DNA of 64,000 nt, taken from Molanna angustata (Eukaryota; Arthropoda; Insecta; Trichoptera; Molannidae). The stretch spans positions 31,573,778-31,637,777 of the forward strand of contig OY754979.1 of assembly GCA_963576475.1 (NCBI GenBank), written 5' to 3'. Within the stretch, counting starts at the first letter, position 1. Each line of letters opens with the position of its first letter. The notes beneath the pieces were generated by a model. The model made no database searches. It was not told the DNA's origin and saw only the letters and a program-made list of their open reading frames with translations. The position numbers and the translations under genes were made by a program. Below are positions 10,570-20,970 of this stretch, in pieces.

Positions 10570-11117
10570 TGTTTCCAATGTAAAACGAGTGGGTTGTGGC
10601 CAACGCTAAACTCTAACTAACTAGTCCCTCCATAAAGTATTCAAATTTTGTTTTGACATTTTTCAGCATTTTCGTGAAATGAGTTTGTTCTATTATTTTT
10701 TTATTTTAATATTTTATTATGAAAACTTGATAATTCTTCAATACCATTTTATGAAAGTGATGTGTCTTTTTACCAATTTGAAAATAATATTTTAAAATTT
10801 TAAGTTTCCTGATCTAGGGGTCTTTTTAAAATATTTGACGTTTAAAAAAAATTGAGAAGCACTATTCAGATATCCCTCAAAATCTAATGGGGTCTAAGCG
10901 AGTATTAGATATACATTGTTGCAAAATTTGAAAATAATAATCGAATGAGTTATTTAGTCTATAATTGATAAAGTAAAATAAACATACCGTACATAGTACA
11001 CAGTACATAGCACACACACACACACATACACACACACATATAAATTGTGATGAAACTTTCAGAATACAATCTCAGCATGATACTAGTTGATAATCTGTAA
11101 TAAAAAATAGCCTTAAA
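10570..11117 (-). repeat. Repeat gamma with a CA microsatellite
   Basis: The order here is AAAACGAGTGGGTTGTGGCC, a long AT-rich body, a CA run at 11011-11040, then GAATACAATCTCAGCATGAT. The same elements occur in reverse complement at 27770-27977 plus 28795-28995 and at 55955-56340. The uninterrupted site at 10905-10930 corresponds to the LINE-A insertion site at 27.98 kb. Confidence 0.75.
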
Positions 11118-11385
11118 AATTGCGAAAACATTACTTCCCCTTGGGTTCATCATCAGCAATGGCACTACAGTCAGGTGTGGGCCTTGGCCTCCTCAAGAAA
11201 CTGCCTCCAGTCCCGCACTGTCGACAGCAAGTCTCCTCCAATTTGTCTGTCCGATCGCTCTTATATCTCCCCCATCTCATCCTAGGTCTCCCTCTGCTTC
11301 TTCTTCCTTCAGGACAGGTATCCAATACATTCTTTGCTACCCTGCTATCCCCTTGGGTTAGTGAGGAGTAATAAGTTAATTTCAT
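11118..11385 (-). pseudogene. RTE-like LINE tail fragment
   Basis: On the minus strand it reads SLTQGDSRVAKNVLDTCPEG, RRSRGRPRMRW and, after a frame break, VRDWRQFLEEAKAHT followed by a stop (11171-11173). The RGRPR-x-RW box and the WRxFLEEA ending are typical of the extreme C-terminus of a LINE reverse transcriptase. Confidence 0.7.
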
Positions 11386-11438
11386 GATAATATATAAAAT
11401 AATAATATAACTATAAATATAATAATATAAATTTAGAT

Positions 11439-11605
11439 GGGTCGATGGCAGAGCGGTTAGCGTGCTGGGCTAGTAATCCAGTGGTCGCGAATTCGAATCC
11501 TGCCTCGACCGATTTCGTTCAACTATAGCACAAGCATTTATGCTTATTTTAGAGAACGTAGGAAGATGTATATGTACTTGTTCAAAAAGGACATATTCAT
11601 TTTTT
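11439..11605 (+). mobile_element. SINE-C, tRNA-derived
   Basis: The head reads GGTCGATGGCAGAGCGGTTA. TGGCAGAGCGG (11446-11456) is a perfect pol III A box, and AATTCGAATCC (11490-11500) is a B-box-like word. A 5-bp stem with a CTAGTAA loop gives an AGT anticodon, so a tRNA-Thr origin is likely. The T stem is broken and the acceptor has one mismatch, so this is not a functional tRNA. The body continues CAACTATAGCACAAGCATTT and ends near an A run at 11610-11625. The 3' body recurs at 59310-59400. Confidence 0.8.
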
Positions 11606-12160
11606 ATTAAAAAAAAAAAAAAAACTGCAATTTATTTTTGAATTTCCTTTTTTATATATTCATTTCTTCATTTCAACTCGAAGAAAACTTTGAATAGAGT
11701 GTCCTTATTTTTTTTTATTTAATATTTGTTAAATATCTTCTAAATTAAGAGTGTTTGTAGCTGAGAAAAAAGTATGAATCTGGTTCCATAGGACCAATTT
11801 GTTTAAGATTGCTTGTTTCAAATGCATTAACGACATCGTTAAATGTTTCTGAATAGCATATTACCCTCGTATTGTCCTAGACTTATACAGTATCGTTTAT
11901 GTTATATTTGATGCTCCGTGAAGTACTTGTGATGCTTTTAAAGAATAACGGCTGCAATGGGAGATATTAAATACTCCCTCAACACCAGTTAACTATACGC
12001 CTTTTGTTCTATGTACATGTGTAATTGAACAAGCTCTAGTTACTGTATATTCAAGTTAGGAGGTGAACTAAACATATTACAAATAATACAGAATATACTT
12101 AAGAAAACCATTTAGTTGTTTATAAAAACAGTCGTATTTTACATCCATTTCTATAACTTA
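11606..12160. other. AT-rich spacer, nothing recognised
   Basis: No supported feature was seen beyond short A and T runs. Confidence 0.45.
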
Positions 12161-12164
12161 ACTT

Positions 12165-13150
12165 GCCTGTTTATCTGTAGGTGCTGTTACACTGACCAGT
12201 TAGAATTCTGAATCTTCCAGAAATTGTGAATGGACGATGAAAATGCACGTTAAAACTGTTCCAGCTTATTGGTAGAATGGAACAAATTTGATCTTTTGAT
12301 AGAATTTTATTTTTATATAAGAGAAAAAAAAATTACACATCACACATTAAATAATAAAGTTGATTTATATGTGCAATTACAATATTTCCCATAGAGAAGT
12401 TACAATGTAAACATAGACGTGCTAAGAGATTAAGATAGAGATAAAAGTAATAAATATAAAAAATCAAAACTTATTGAAAAAACATATTATGAAGTATTAA
12501 GTATTGTTAAGAATACACAAGAATGACATCACTCATATAACATTACTTCCTCAATAGTGCATTCCAGCCATACACAGGTCCTTAGAGGTTGTATCAGTGA
12601 TCTTTTTTAAAATTTCCCTTTTGAATATAGATTCAGATGCAATAAAAATGTCAATATGATCATTAAATTGGTCATTAAAGTTTTTACATATTCTATAAAG
12701 CGGTATCCTGAATCCAGCATTAGTTCTTGGAGTATTTGTGAATAAAAGTTGGCGCTGTCTCGAATCTGAATTGAACAATTTTGTATTTCATATAAAGTAA
12801 ACAACTACATAGAGTCTACAATCTGAATCTACCCGTTTGCATTCTGTTTCCGGTTGGCTCTCTGATTGGTTGAGATCTCGTAGTATTAAGTCAAATGAGC
12901 TGTGAAATTTTATATTAAATGCGAAAAATTAAAAGAATATTATATATTTAATTTATAATAATTTATAATTCAATTTATAAAGCAACTCGCTCAAGCGAGT
13001 CGCTATTATTATTATACACAAACTTAAACCTAACCTAAGAATGCAGAAAAGAAACTCAGGGGCTAGACGCTACTAGTAAACAAAGCTATTCGTTACCGGC
13101 TGAGCGTTTATATAAAAAAAAGAATATTATTCGTTTAGATGTAACAATAA
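12165..13150. repeat. Repeat delta, interrupted copy
   Basis: Parts of delta appear in order at 12185-12310, 12768-12815 and 13075-13150, matching the continuous copy at 10.3-10.56 kb. The intervening DNA (about 12315-12765 and 12830-13070) is unassigned. It includes ACTCGCTCAAGCGAGTCGC at 12986-13004, an inverted word pair also seen in similar form at 55368-55383. Confidence 0.45.
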
Positions 13151-13194
13151 TATTTTACTGTTTTGAAACGCAAAAACGGTCAAAATTATTTCTT

Positions 13195-13352
13195 TAGCCA
13201 ATGACAGGTCGTAAGCCCTGTATCTTCTATAATATCCCAACTTTGTCTATTGAGATGTTAAAAAAGTTTGTCAATAAAAATATCATTTGACTCCCGTCAA
13301 GGGAAAGATCCAATGTTTGCGTATATGCAATTAAAAAATATTCGATTTCTTA
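13195..13352 (-). repeat. Repeat beta, diverged copy
   Basis: GCCAATGACAGGTCGTAAGC, CCCAACTTTGTCTATTGAGA and GGGAAAGATCCAATGTTTGC are diverged forms of the beta landmarks. Confidence 0.65.
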
Positions 13353-13357
13353 CAGCA

Positions 13358-13538
13358 GGTACTATGTATGTCAAATATTAATTTAACACGCACCCAATAA
13401 CAAGTTGCCACATTCTGGAGACTTACGATATTATTCGTACTGAAAACACAATTAAAAACTGTGTCTCCACCGGGAATCGAACTCGGGACCTTTGGATCAG
13501 CAGTCAGATACCTAACCAACTGAGCTTCGAAGGCCGAC
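13358..13538 (-). mobile_element. SINE-A, tRNA-derived
   Basis: On the minus strand the head GGCCTTCGAAGCTCAGTTGG is followed by TCCAAAGGTCCCGAGTTCGA. It has an A box around GCTCAGTTGG and a B box GAGTTCGATTC. The body TTAATTGTGTTTTCAGT...CACATAGTACC-like end matches the copies at 22937-23182 and 60545-60783. The anticodon stem is lost, so it is not a tRNA gene. Confidence 0.85.
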
Positions 13539-13689
13539 AAAATACATTTTATAGTACATAATATACATTTCTAAATATGATTTATCTGTGAAAAAAATTT
13601 AAATTAAGGATAATTTATTAATTTATGAATTAAATCTATTGAAATGAAAGGTTGATTACAAATTTAATATTTGAAGGAAACTTTGACAA

Positions 13690-13965
13690 GGATGTCCTTT
13701 TTTTATTTACTTTTTACTGTTATATCTGCTTCAGTACTCTTGGATTTCTTGAGAGAGACTTTTTATGATCGTAGAGTACCCATAGCAATTTTAAACTTGT
13801 ACTGCGTCAGAACAGACTATGTCTAGTGAGGCAGTAAAATTTCCAAAAGTGAGAAAATTGAAAAAAATGTTATAAGGTATAAATTAAAAAGAAATTGTAA
13901 TTTTTGTACCATTGTAAATACATTATTCATTCATACATTCATCGTAGTGTTTGAGCTTATTTTCA
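13690..13965 (+). repeat. Jockey-like LINE 3' UTR fragment
   Basis: ACTGCGTCAGAACAGACTAT, GTCTAGTGAGGCAGTAAAAT and TTTCCAAAAGTGAG match 30145-30190 closely. There they follow a recognisable LINE coding fragment. The end has ATTCATTCATACATTCAT. No coding part is left here. Confidence 0.6.
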
Positions 13966-13994
13966 AACGAAAAGATTTTCATGATTTACATAAA

Positions 13995-14150
13995 TAGAAC
14001 TTTCAATAATTGGATTGATAGGAAACTCAATAAAAAGGCATAATTGGTGAACGTTGCGCAAGCACATGAAGTGATCACGTAAACCAGCCAATGGCAGGCC
14101 ATGAGCCCTGTAGGTGCCTAGAGTTCCTAGTACATATTTAATACTTCAAC
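13995..14150 (-). repeat. Repeat beta, truncated copy
   Basis: GGCATAATTGGTGAACGTTG, AAGTGATCACGTAAACCAGC and AGCCCTGTAGGTGCC identify the family. Confidence 0.75.
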
Positions 14151-14864
14151 TGTTAAGATGTTTGAAATTTGTTATATAAAACTATATTTTGTCATATAAA
14201 ACTTCATATTCCATAATGTTCCTAAATTATGTTTAGTTGTTTGATTAAACTATTTTTATTGGCAGTTGATTAAAATGTTACCAGTAATTGATCGTTGGAT
14301 GATCTGGCACTGTGCCATTTTAGTGTAAACAATTGGCACTAAAAATCGTTTTGAATGGTTGTCATGTTAGACTCATTAGTTGTAATTTGGTTTTAGATTG
14401 ACGTTAAATTATATGCATAAGTATTTTAATAAGACCATAATGACCATAATTACAGTCAAATATACTTTATAAATGACTTGTTATTATGTAAAATTTAAAT
14501 AGTGTGTTTGTTGAAAAAAAAAATGTGCAAGTATTATATATAAAAACTAGCTGACCCGGCAAACGTTGTTTTGCCATATAAATTATTTCTCGTGAATAAA
14601 TTGGTAATTAAATAAAAAAAAACTAACTTATTGTAAGTATGTGGGGATGGGGTCTATGGCTGAAAGAGGAATGGAGCGCTGTGGACGATGACGGCCTATA
14701 AAAATAACAAAACACCAACCATTCATTTTCTTAATTCAAAGTACCTACTTCATTAACTTAACTCACATATTTAAAGTTTGATCTCTTAAAAATTAAATGT
14801 AAATAAAAAAAAACGATACATGTTTTTTATCTTAATTTTTATATGTGGTAATTATTGGGATTCG

Positions 14865-15985
14865 TGACAGCAATACATTTTCGCCTCGGAACTTGCCATT
14901 CAAAATGCTGGTTTCGACAATGTTTTTCATCAATTTTTAATGACTAATCGCATGCCATTGCACAGCCATGGTGGGTTCAAATTCCGAAGTAAAATAACCG
15001 GAGATCCAACTTACAGTTGTAGATGGTGCGGTGACATGCCTGGCAATTCCAATGAGTTAAAATCTCTGTAGAATAATTTACAGCTTCGTTGACATCGCAA
15101 ACTGTATCGATCGATTTGTATGACACCAAGTCGCCTGGCATCAACTATTGTATCTTGAAATTATTGTATCATTGACGTCCACATTTTTTGCTGCCAAAAT
15201 TCATGATTCATGTATTATATGTGTACAGCGGGAAATATGCTATCGAAGAGAGTATTTTGCGAATTAATGATTGTGCAGAAATCGGTCGGCAATTTTATGC
15301 ATCCATTATTTTCATGGACAGCAACTTTTCCATCGCCGATATCTTACAATTGTTTTGAGAATCTATCAGCGGATGGATCTTGAGCATTTGAACGCGCATG
15401 TTTACTTTTAGCTGTACCTACTTTTTCAAAATTACGCCACAGTGGCAATGATTTCAAGCAACCATTGATCTTATCAGCATACGTTGAACGTAGAATGATG
15501 GGAATTGTTTGTCTGAAATCCATGAAAGGAGTAACAGAGAGCCGCCGAATAGTTTTTCGTTGTTTTTATATCATTCAGTGTCCTGTTCAACGCCTCAAGC
15601 GAATGTTTGTGTGCCATAGTGAATTCATCCCAGCTGTTCTGCCTCCATCCAATAAAGTTGCTGTAATGCCAGATGATGCAGCAGCCAATGCAATGCCATT
15701 ATTTGATCGTATTTCAGCGATAATTAGCGGAATGAAAAATGTTTTGCCAGTTCCACCTGGTGCATCCAAAAAAAAGAATCCACCTTTTCCTCCCAATGAT
15801 TCTTTGTTCATCAGTCAGTAGTGAGACATTACGATTCAGATTATCGCATGGGCCATGTATCATGTTTGTTGTATCAATAGCGAACAGTAGTTGATCAGTA
15901 GACGGATCTGGAATTTCTGCAGAAATTATACTATCAATTTCCTCACTGATAGAATCGATCGAATCGATGTACAAACAATAATAAT
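14865..15985 (-). pseudogene. Helitron Rep/PIF1 helicase fragment
   Basis: Reading from 15985 downward on the minus strand, DSIISAEIPDPSTDQLLFAI and NMIHGPC come from the Rep portion. They run directly into LLTDEQ and then GGFFFLDAPGGTGKTF, the Walker A motif of the helicase. Next come ALAAASSGITATLLDGGRTA, MAHKHSLEALNRTL, then decayed pieces ending MSPHHLQL-stop-VGSPVILLRN and LNPPWLCNGMRLVIK. The Rep and helicase parts are fused by loss of the sequence between them. Several stops and frame shifts exclude function. In an intact element the product would act in rolling-circle transposition. Confidence 0.88.
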
Positions 15986-16004
15986 GGCCGAACACTGTGT
16001 AGAG

Positions 16005-16629
16005 AGTGAGAAAAAACTTATTGTTTGAGAGAGATAGGAGACCGCCATCTTTCTCGTCCCTACTCCTTGCTGTTTGCTGGTTGAGAGGTGACCCCTGTAT
16101 AACAATCGCAATTTCTGTTTTCACTGGGTTAAATACACAAAATGCCCCTGTATATTTGAAAGAAAGATTTCAACCGTTGGCCTCTCATGGACTCCCACTT
16201 CGGTCTAGAGAAGAGAGAACCCTTGCCATCCCACCTCACGTTACAGATTATTGTTCATCTTCCTTCATTATTCATGCTGCCCGGCTGTGGAAAAATTTAG
16301 CGTTTGATATTCGAACTGCCACATCACTTCCAATTTTCAAATCTCGTCTTAAATGCTCACTCTTCCTCTCAATTCCATAACGAACATATATCCCAATTTC
16401 ACTTTGCATCCCTTTTGTTTGCTCCTCATCCTCTCCCTTCCCTTTCTGATTTTCCTCTCCTTTCTGAATTTGTGTAATTTCTCACTTTTGGTTTTGCTGT
16501 TTTATACTGGTTGTTTTATTATATATATGCCGAAACTATGTTATGTACTTTTGATCTCAGATGGTTGACTGGAAGAAATTGCCTCCAGGCAATAAGTCCG
16601 CCATTTGTACTATGTAATTTTATGTATGT
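16005..16629 (+). pseudogene. Jockey/CR1-like LINE, C-terminus and 3' UTR, split by an LTR
   Basis: The frame reads NTQNAPVYLKERFQPL, LPLRSREERTLAIPPHV, FIIHAARLWKNLAFDIR and LPIFKSRLKCSLF, the C-terminal block of Jockey/CR1-type LINEs. The 3' UTR has GAAATTGCCTCCAGGCAATA. It is cut at 16629 by a solo LTR and resumes at 17838 with ACAAAGTGTTATATAAATGA and AATAAATAAA, a typical 3' end of this group. Confidence 0.8.
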
Positions 16630-17833
16630 TGTGACGTTATTTTGTATTTGCACGTCACTACTTGATTATTTTAATTTTAATTTTTATAAAAATATCTTAA
16701 GCGAACGCACCTCGCAATATTTGAAAATATTTCTAATAAGTTGTAAGGCGAACGAAGCCGTGAACGGATTAGATAGGCGGATCGAGGTATCTATGCTTTC
16801 CTTTTCAACGCTGACAGCCGACACGATGTGTCACATAGCGCCAAAGAGCATGGCGAACATAAAAATACCCAGCAAAGACTGGAAATTTAAATTTAAAGGA
16901 GGCTGGGTAAGTTCTTTATTTAGTTTCATCGATCCTCGTCTATATAAAATATCTGGCATGAGTCACGTTCGTTAATTTAACTGAATTCTTGCAGGAAATA
17001 TAACCGCCTCCTTTCCTTTCTTTTCTTTACTTTCATGCTTTCTTTTATGTTCTTCTATGTTAATGAACTTTGCTATTTATACCATTGATGATGGAAAATG
17101 GATAATTTTTAATATCATGGTTGGTGCATACTTATATTTGCACATCATGACTTGATAAATGACTGTAAAATACCTGTAAATTGGACTTCTGATCGACGTA
17201 AATACTACGATGGTAGTTTTCATCTCAACAATTATACCCACTGATTATCTTCAAGAAGATGCAAATTCACAAAACTGATTCATTTCTAATTGATTATAAA
17301 AAAATTATGAAATATTGATATTATTTGAAAATTTAGATTCAATCTGTTTAATTATGTCATGTTTAATGTTTCTTTTTTTATTATACATCGCATGGTTTAA
17401 AAAAATATTTGAAAACTTGTAAATTATAATTTAAGGATTAATTTGTTTTATCAAAATGTCAAATATTTAGATTAGTTCAGGTAGCGTAGATAATATCATC
17501 ATGTTTAGATCACTCCCTGCCAACCATGATATCAATAAATTGTGATTTCTTTTGTATTTATGCGTTTCTCTCATCACTTAGTCTTCCCCACATCATATCT
17601 GACTCAGCTTTTTCATGTTTTCATTACCGTTTTATTGAAAATTCTTATTTAATACTTAAATATATTTTTTTTTTGTGTCTTAATCAATAAACAACACGCT
17701 CTGAGATACTGAGATATTTGCATTATTTTTATATGAGTCTCATTGCAATATCGCTGACTGCTGGTGGTAAGGTTTTATGGTGAGTATAATTTTAGCTTCT
17801 CTGTTTTTTTCTCATAAACCACCATACCTTGCA
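16630..17833. mobile_element. Solo LTR, 1204 bp, TSD ATGT
   Basis: The sequence begins TGTGACGTTATTTTGTATTT and ends ACCACCATACCTTGCA (TG...CA). ATGT precedes it (16626-16629) and follows it (17834-17837). A second copy of the whole 1.2-kb unit lies at 42212-43484 with a different 4-bp duplication. A TATATAAAATA promoter-like box lies near 16940. There is no internal gag or pol sequence. A 4-bp duplication fits Ty3/gypsy or related LTR elements; the superfamily cannot be decided from an LTR alone. The frame crossing its left edge is fortuitous. Confidence 0.9.
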
Positions 17834-17837
17834 ATGT

Positions 17838-17880
17838 ACAAAGTGTTATATAAATGAATAAATAAAAAAATTATCGTACG
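17838..17880 (+). pseudogene. LINE 3' end, right of the LTR insertion
   Basis: ACAAAGTGTTATATAAATGA followed by ATAAATAAA completes the LINE interrupted at 16629. The Helitron resumes after it. Confidence 0.75.
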
Positions 17881-18443
17881 ACAATGATTCATCAATTGCC
17901 ATCTTGCAACCCTATTTCGCTTCTTTGGATAAAAGTAAAAATAGTAATATCGCTATTAAAAAATAGGGGTTAGTGGTAAAAGGGTGTAAATTTAGGATTA
18001 TAAGTATTTTTTAATGCCAATTGATAAAAAAAAAAAATTTCGTCAAAAAACTAAAAAAAAAAATCTGGAGAGGGCCACCCTTATCACATAGGGATATAAA
18101 AAATAGCCTAAAGCCTATTCTCAGACCTACCAAATATACATAAAATAAATCATAAACATCGGTCAAGCCGTTTCGGAGGAGTTCGATAACAAACACTGTG
18201 ACACGAGATTTTTATATATTAGAAGAAAAAGATAATAACAATTACCTGTCTTTATCAAGGTCGTATTACGGGACTTATTTAAGAAAAATGAAAGAAAAAG
18301 GTAAGGTTCCGTACTGCGAGAATCCTGCTTAAAAATCTCAACTTTTTCTTATATTTTTCTCAAATAACTCCCGTAATACAATCCTTAGGAATTTGCAAAT
18401 CCCACTTCTGTATATCAATAACCAATTCATTACTTATACCAGG

Positions 18444-18572
18444 ATGTTGCGTTCAGATTGAAACGCCGCCCGTAAGCGTTCAGTGAGATTGGTGTGAAAA
18501 ACGCTATAATCTGCTACTTCAGGTACATTCGACGCCCGACGTCGAGCGTTGTATCTGAACACAGCCCTGAAA
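18444..18572. mobile_element. MITE, about 129 bp
   Basis: The left end CAGGATGTTGCGTTCAGATT and the right end CTGAACACAGCCCTG form imperfect terminal inverted repeats (CAGGGCTGTGTTCAGAT type). The interior has GTGAGATTGGTGTGAAAAAC and GACGCCCGACGTCG. A diverged inverted relative is at 6588-6720. No target duplication was settled. Confidence 0.65.
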
Positions 18573-18654
18573 ATAGGTAAAATTATATGCAGAACATTTA
18601 ACAAGTTTGTTTCATTTGAAAAAAAATAGTGTCATTGTGTTCTACAGCATAAAT

Positions 18655-18995
18655 ATGCATACTTACTTTCTGTGTCCGGGGCACCATCATATTCGTAGCT
18701 CCCAATATTCTGATACCCGGATTCCACTAGTGTTTGCTACTACTGCGTCTTGGTGCACGTATCATGGAACTGACGGTAGATGCACGTTGTCCCGTCTGGC
18801 GCCACACTCTCAGGAGTTTTCCTCTCTGTAACCCCAATACTTGAGGTCACTGTAACAGTAGGAGACACCCGTTCTTAGCCTATTGAGCCAGCTCCATGTT
18901 GGATAAGGCAGGTTATGCCCCACTGATACACGTCCTCTGCGACACGTTAGACACAATCATGCCTCGGACAGGCCAAATATAGGGGCGGTCATCTC
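18655..18995 (-). pseudogene. LINE-B C-terminal RNase H/zinc-knuckle-like fragment
   Basis: On the minus strand it reads PTWSWLNRLRTGVSYCYSD, LKYWGYREENS-stop-ECGA and then a diverged HLP stretch and DAVVANTSGIRVSEYW. It is the same domain as at 1608-1995 (LNRLRTGV, then CxCG-type knuckle, then a YW motif). At least one stop interrupts it. Confidence 0.7.
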
Positions 18996-18999
18996 CAGA

Positions 19000-19378
19000 T
19001 AGATTCTTCTTCGAGAAATAAGTAAGTTTTGTCAATATAAAAAAAAAACTATGTGAGATGTTTATTTTTATAAAATTATGACATTTGTCATAGTAAAAAG
19101 ATTTCAAGGTTCGTGTGTAAATAATAAATAAGTAGTATGAAACTCGTTGCAGTAATAAAACGATTAATGGTGTAGATAACGAGATGAAAATATATTTAAT
19201 ATAATAAATCGTCGCAATTATTTGAATCAAAAATGAAGACATTAAAGTCATAACAATATTATATCTCGTATTTAAATAAATCATAAATATATAATAATGG
19301 CGTTTATGAATAGAAATTGTATTTAAATCGTGTTATAGAGATAAACTTACCTAATAATATTTCAAATCCGAGATTATA
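19000..19378. other. AT-rich spacer
   Basis: A hydrophobic 123-codon minus-strand frame (19284-18913) crosses this stretch and runs on into LINE-B antisense frame space. It has no family motif and is most likely chance in AT-rich DNA. Confidence 0.4.
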
Positions 19379-19380
19379 TG

Positions 19381-19480
19381 CCGACTGCCGTGGCACAGTT
19401 GATAAGTCGTTCGGTTTCTCTGCAGGCGTCCTGGGTTCGAATCCCAGCAGAGGAGAAATTTATTTAATTAGATTTAACTT
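19381..19480 (+). mobile_element. SINE-B, tRNA-derived
   Basis: The head GCCGTGGCACAGTTGATAAG contains an A-box-like TGGCACAGTTG. GGTTCGAATCC (19434-19444) is a perfect B box. The downstream part AGCAGAGGAGAAATTTATTT is shared with the degraded copy at 27495-27580. It does not fold into a complete tRNA. Confidence 0.75.
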
Positions 19481-19584
19481 TTTGATCGTCATTCCTTGAC
19501 GGAATTCCATTTAAACTAATTAATATTTTTATTTATTAAAAATATTAATTAAATTTATTAAAATTCATTTCTCACGTTATTAAT

Positions 19585-19690
19585 ATTGCTTCTCTGGGCT
19601 TGAAACACCGGAAGAAATTGCCATACGGCAATAAACTCGCCACTTGCGCAGGGTGCAAGAGAGTGTTCATTATTATTATAAATTCGTTTT
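19585..19690 (+). repeat. LINE 3' UTR with a conserved hairpin
   Basis: AATATTGCTTCTCTGGGCTT, then GAAATTGCCATACGGCAATA and AACTCGCCACTTGCGCAGGG. The TTGCC...GGCAA hairpin and the GCGCAGGG word recur at 35410-35455 and 36860-36945, and in diverged form at 16573-16605. It looks like a shared 3' UTR of Jockey-like LINEs. Confidence 0.6.
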
Positions 19691-19759
19691 AAGCGGACAA
19701 TAATCCAACTTTTAACAGATCGACAAAGTTTCAAGTTAAGTTCCGTGACATTTAGTATG

Positions 19760-19935
19760 GCCAGGTTTATATTTTTCATGGTTTTTCCAACTTTGAAGTC
19801 GATAAATACCAACTTAGAGGCTTCGCAGCATATATGAACTCGAAATTCGGAGTAAAACATTTAGTGTGTCTATGTGTTCCCCCTTTATAACTTTTAATCC
19901 GCTTTTTAATCCTCTTTTTGAAAAAAAATAATTTA
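19760..19935 (+). repeat. Repeat alpha, truncated copy
   Basis: TTTCCAACTTTGAAGTCGAT, ACTTAGAGGCTTCGCAGCAT, TCGGAGTAAAACATTTAGTG and CCCCCTTTATAACTTTTAAT identify the left part of the alpha family. Confidence 0.75.
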
Positions 19936-20450
19936 GTTCAGACCTATTATTTATTATCGGCCTATTAAAAAGAATAATATTATGTATGAATAGCGGCTAA
20001 TAACTTGAGAATGTCACGTGGGCTGCGCAGAGCGCAAATTTGTGTTTTTTTGTTTGTTTGGTATATGTGCAAACCGCCCCTCTCCCCGATAGAAATTCTC
20101 TAAAAGTTTTTTTGGAGTAAATTATACCTAATTGAATCTTGGTATCATTTTAATTGTTATCAGTTGTTTGTGGTTTATGTCTCCGCTTATATTTACCTAC
20201 TTACCATGTCCATACATAGATGGCGGAATGTCAAGTGAGTGATTAAATTATAAATATTTCGGTAAAAATACTACATTTTCCGTAAATTTCAAATTTTTTC
20301 CAGTTTGTTGAATAAAAGAATTATTTTATTATTGCATTAAAAATCTTCCGAACAACATTTAATTAAGAAGACGTATAAAGTCTGAGATGACAGGGAATCG
20401 ATTCATTAAGAGCACTGGTTATCAAGCCACTGACCAACTGTTCCTGATAG
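19936..20450. other. Spacer, nothing recognised
   Basis: No supported feature was seen. The GC-rich tract at 20595-20635 just downstream belongs to the 5' side of the next element. Confidence 0.4.
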
Positions 20451-20651
20451 TTTCGGTTTATTGCTATTTGTCCTCAGGTACACGCAGAGGTACACAAATC
20501 TTCACAAGGATCAAATTATACACACCAACCCTCTTTTAGGGGACGAGTTTTTCAATGTGTATTATCATTTTTCGTTGACTTTTCTTTTTCTTTGCGCGGG
20601 CGCGGGTGGCGGGGGGCGCGGGATGCGCCGACTCATTCAATTTTAGTCACG

Positions 20652-20970
20652 ATGGAACGCTTCACGGGACAACAGCGTGCTTTTTGTGTGAAACAATTTT
20701 ACAAAAACAACGACTCCTACGTTAGGTACACAGTACGACGCCTATTAAGAGTTGAATACGGATTACGCCGTGTAAGTGAGTGTCCAAGTCTTAATTTAAT
20801 TAAAGCTTGGGTCAAGAAGTTCGAGCAAACAGGGTTGACAACGAATATTAAACAAACATGGCGGCCTCGTTCAAGAAGAAGCGACATTCGGGAGGTTGAA
20901 ATTTCCGTAAGGAACGATCCAGAATTATCGCAGAATTATGCGGCGAATTTTGCATTTGGACCTTAAACTA
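20652..20970 (+). pseudogene. DUF4817-type transposon protein, N-terminal part
   Basis: ATG at 20652 opens MERFTGQQRAFCVKQFYKNN, then VEYGLRRVSECPSLNLIKAW and VKKFEQTG, an N-terminal helix-turn-helix typical of insect transposon proteins annotated as DUF4817. A stretch WRPRSRRSDIREVEISVRND follows. A frame shift then moves the coding to RRILHLDLK, where the gene is cut at 20970 by an insertion. The gene resumes at 21804. DNA binding to the element's own ends is the expected role in intact relatives. It is dead here. Confidence 0.8.

Larger units (their letters stand above)
14547..18223 (-). mobile_element. Helitron remnant, interrupted by a LINE and a solo LTR
   Basis: On the minus strand the element starts TCTAATATATAAAAATCTCG at 18223 and ends GCCGGGTCAGCTAG at 14547, that is TC...CTAG. 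A hairpin (GGCAAA/TTTGCC arms at 14558-14563 and 14570-14575) sits just before the end. These are canonical Helitron termini. Inside lies a PIF1-type helicase remnant in the same orientation (14865-15985). A LINE (about 16005-16629 and 17838-17880) lies in the opposite orientation, and a solo LTR is inserted into that LINE. The copy is dead; the internal insertions account for about 1.85 kb of its 3.68 kb. Confidence 0.85.

Noticed and set aside
11439..11512. tRNA gene (Thr, AGT) on the plus strand
   Set aside because: The A box and anticodon stem look good, but the T stem does not pair, the acceptor has a mismatch, and a SINE body with copies elsewhere follows. It is a SINE head.
16511..16975. 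154-codon plus-strand open frame
   Set aside because: It crosses the boundary between the LINE 3' UTR and the solo LTR, so it cannot be an ancestral gene.
18913..19284. 123-codon hydrophobic minus-strand frame as a membrane protein
   Set aside because: It is AT-rich, has no recognisable motif, and its C-terminal part lies in LINE-B antisense or alternate-frame sequence; the length is compatible with chance.
20592..20640. CpG island promoter of a host gene
   Set aside because: The GC-rich tract sits directly 5' of the DUF4817 transposon start and is most simply part of that element.
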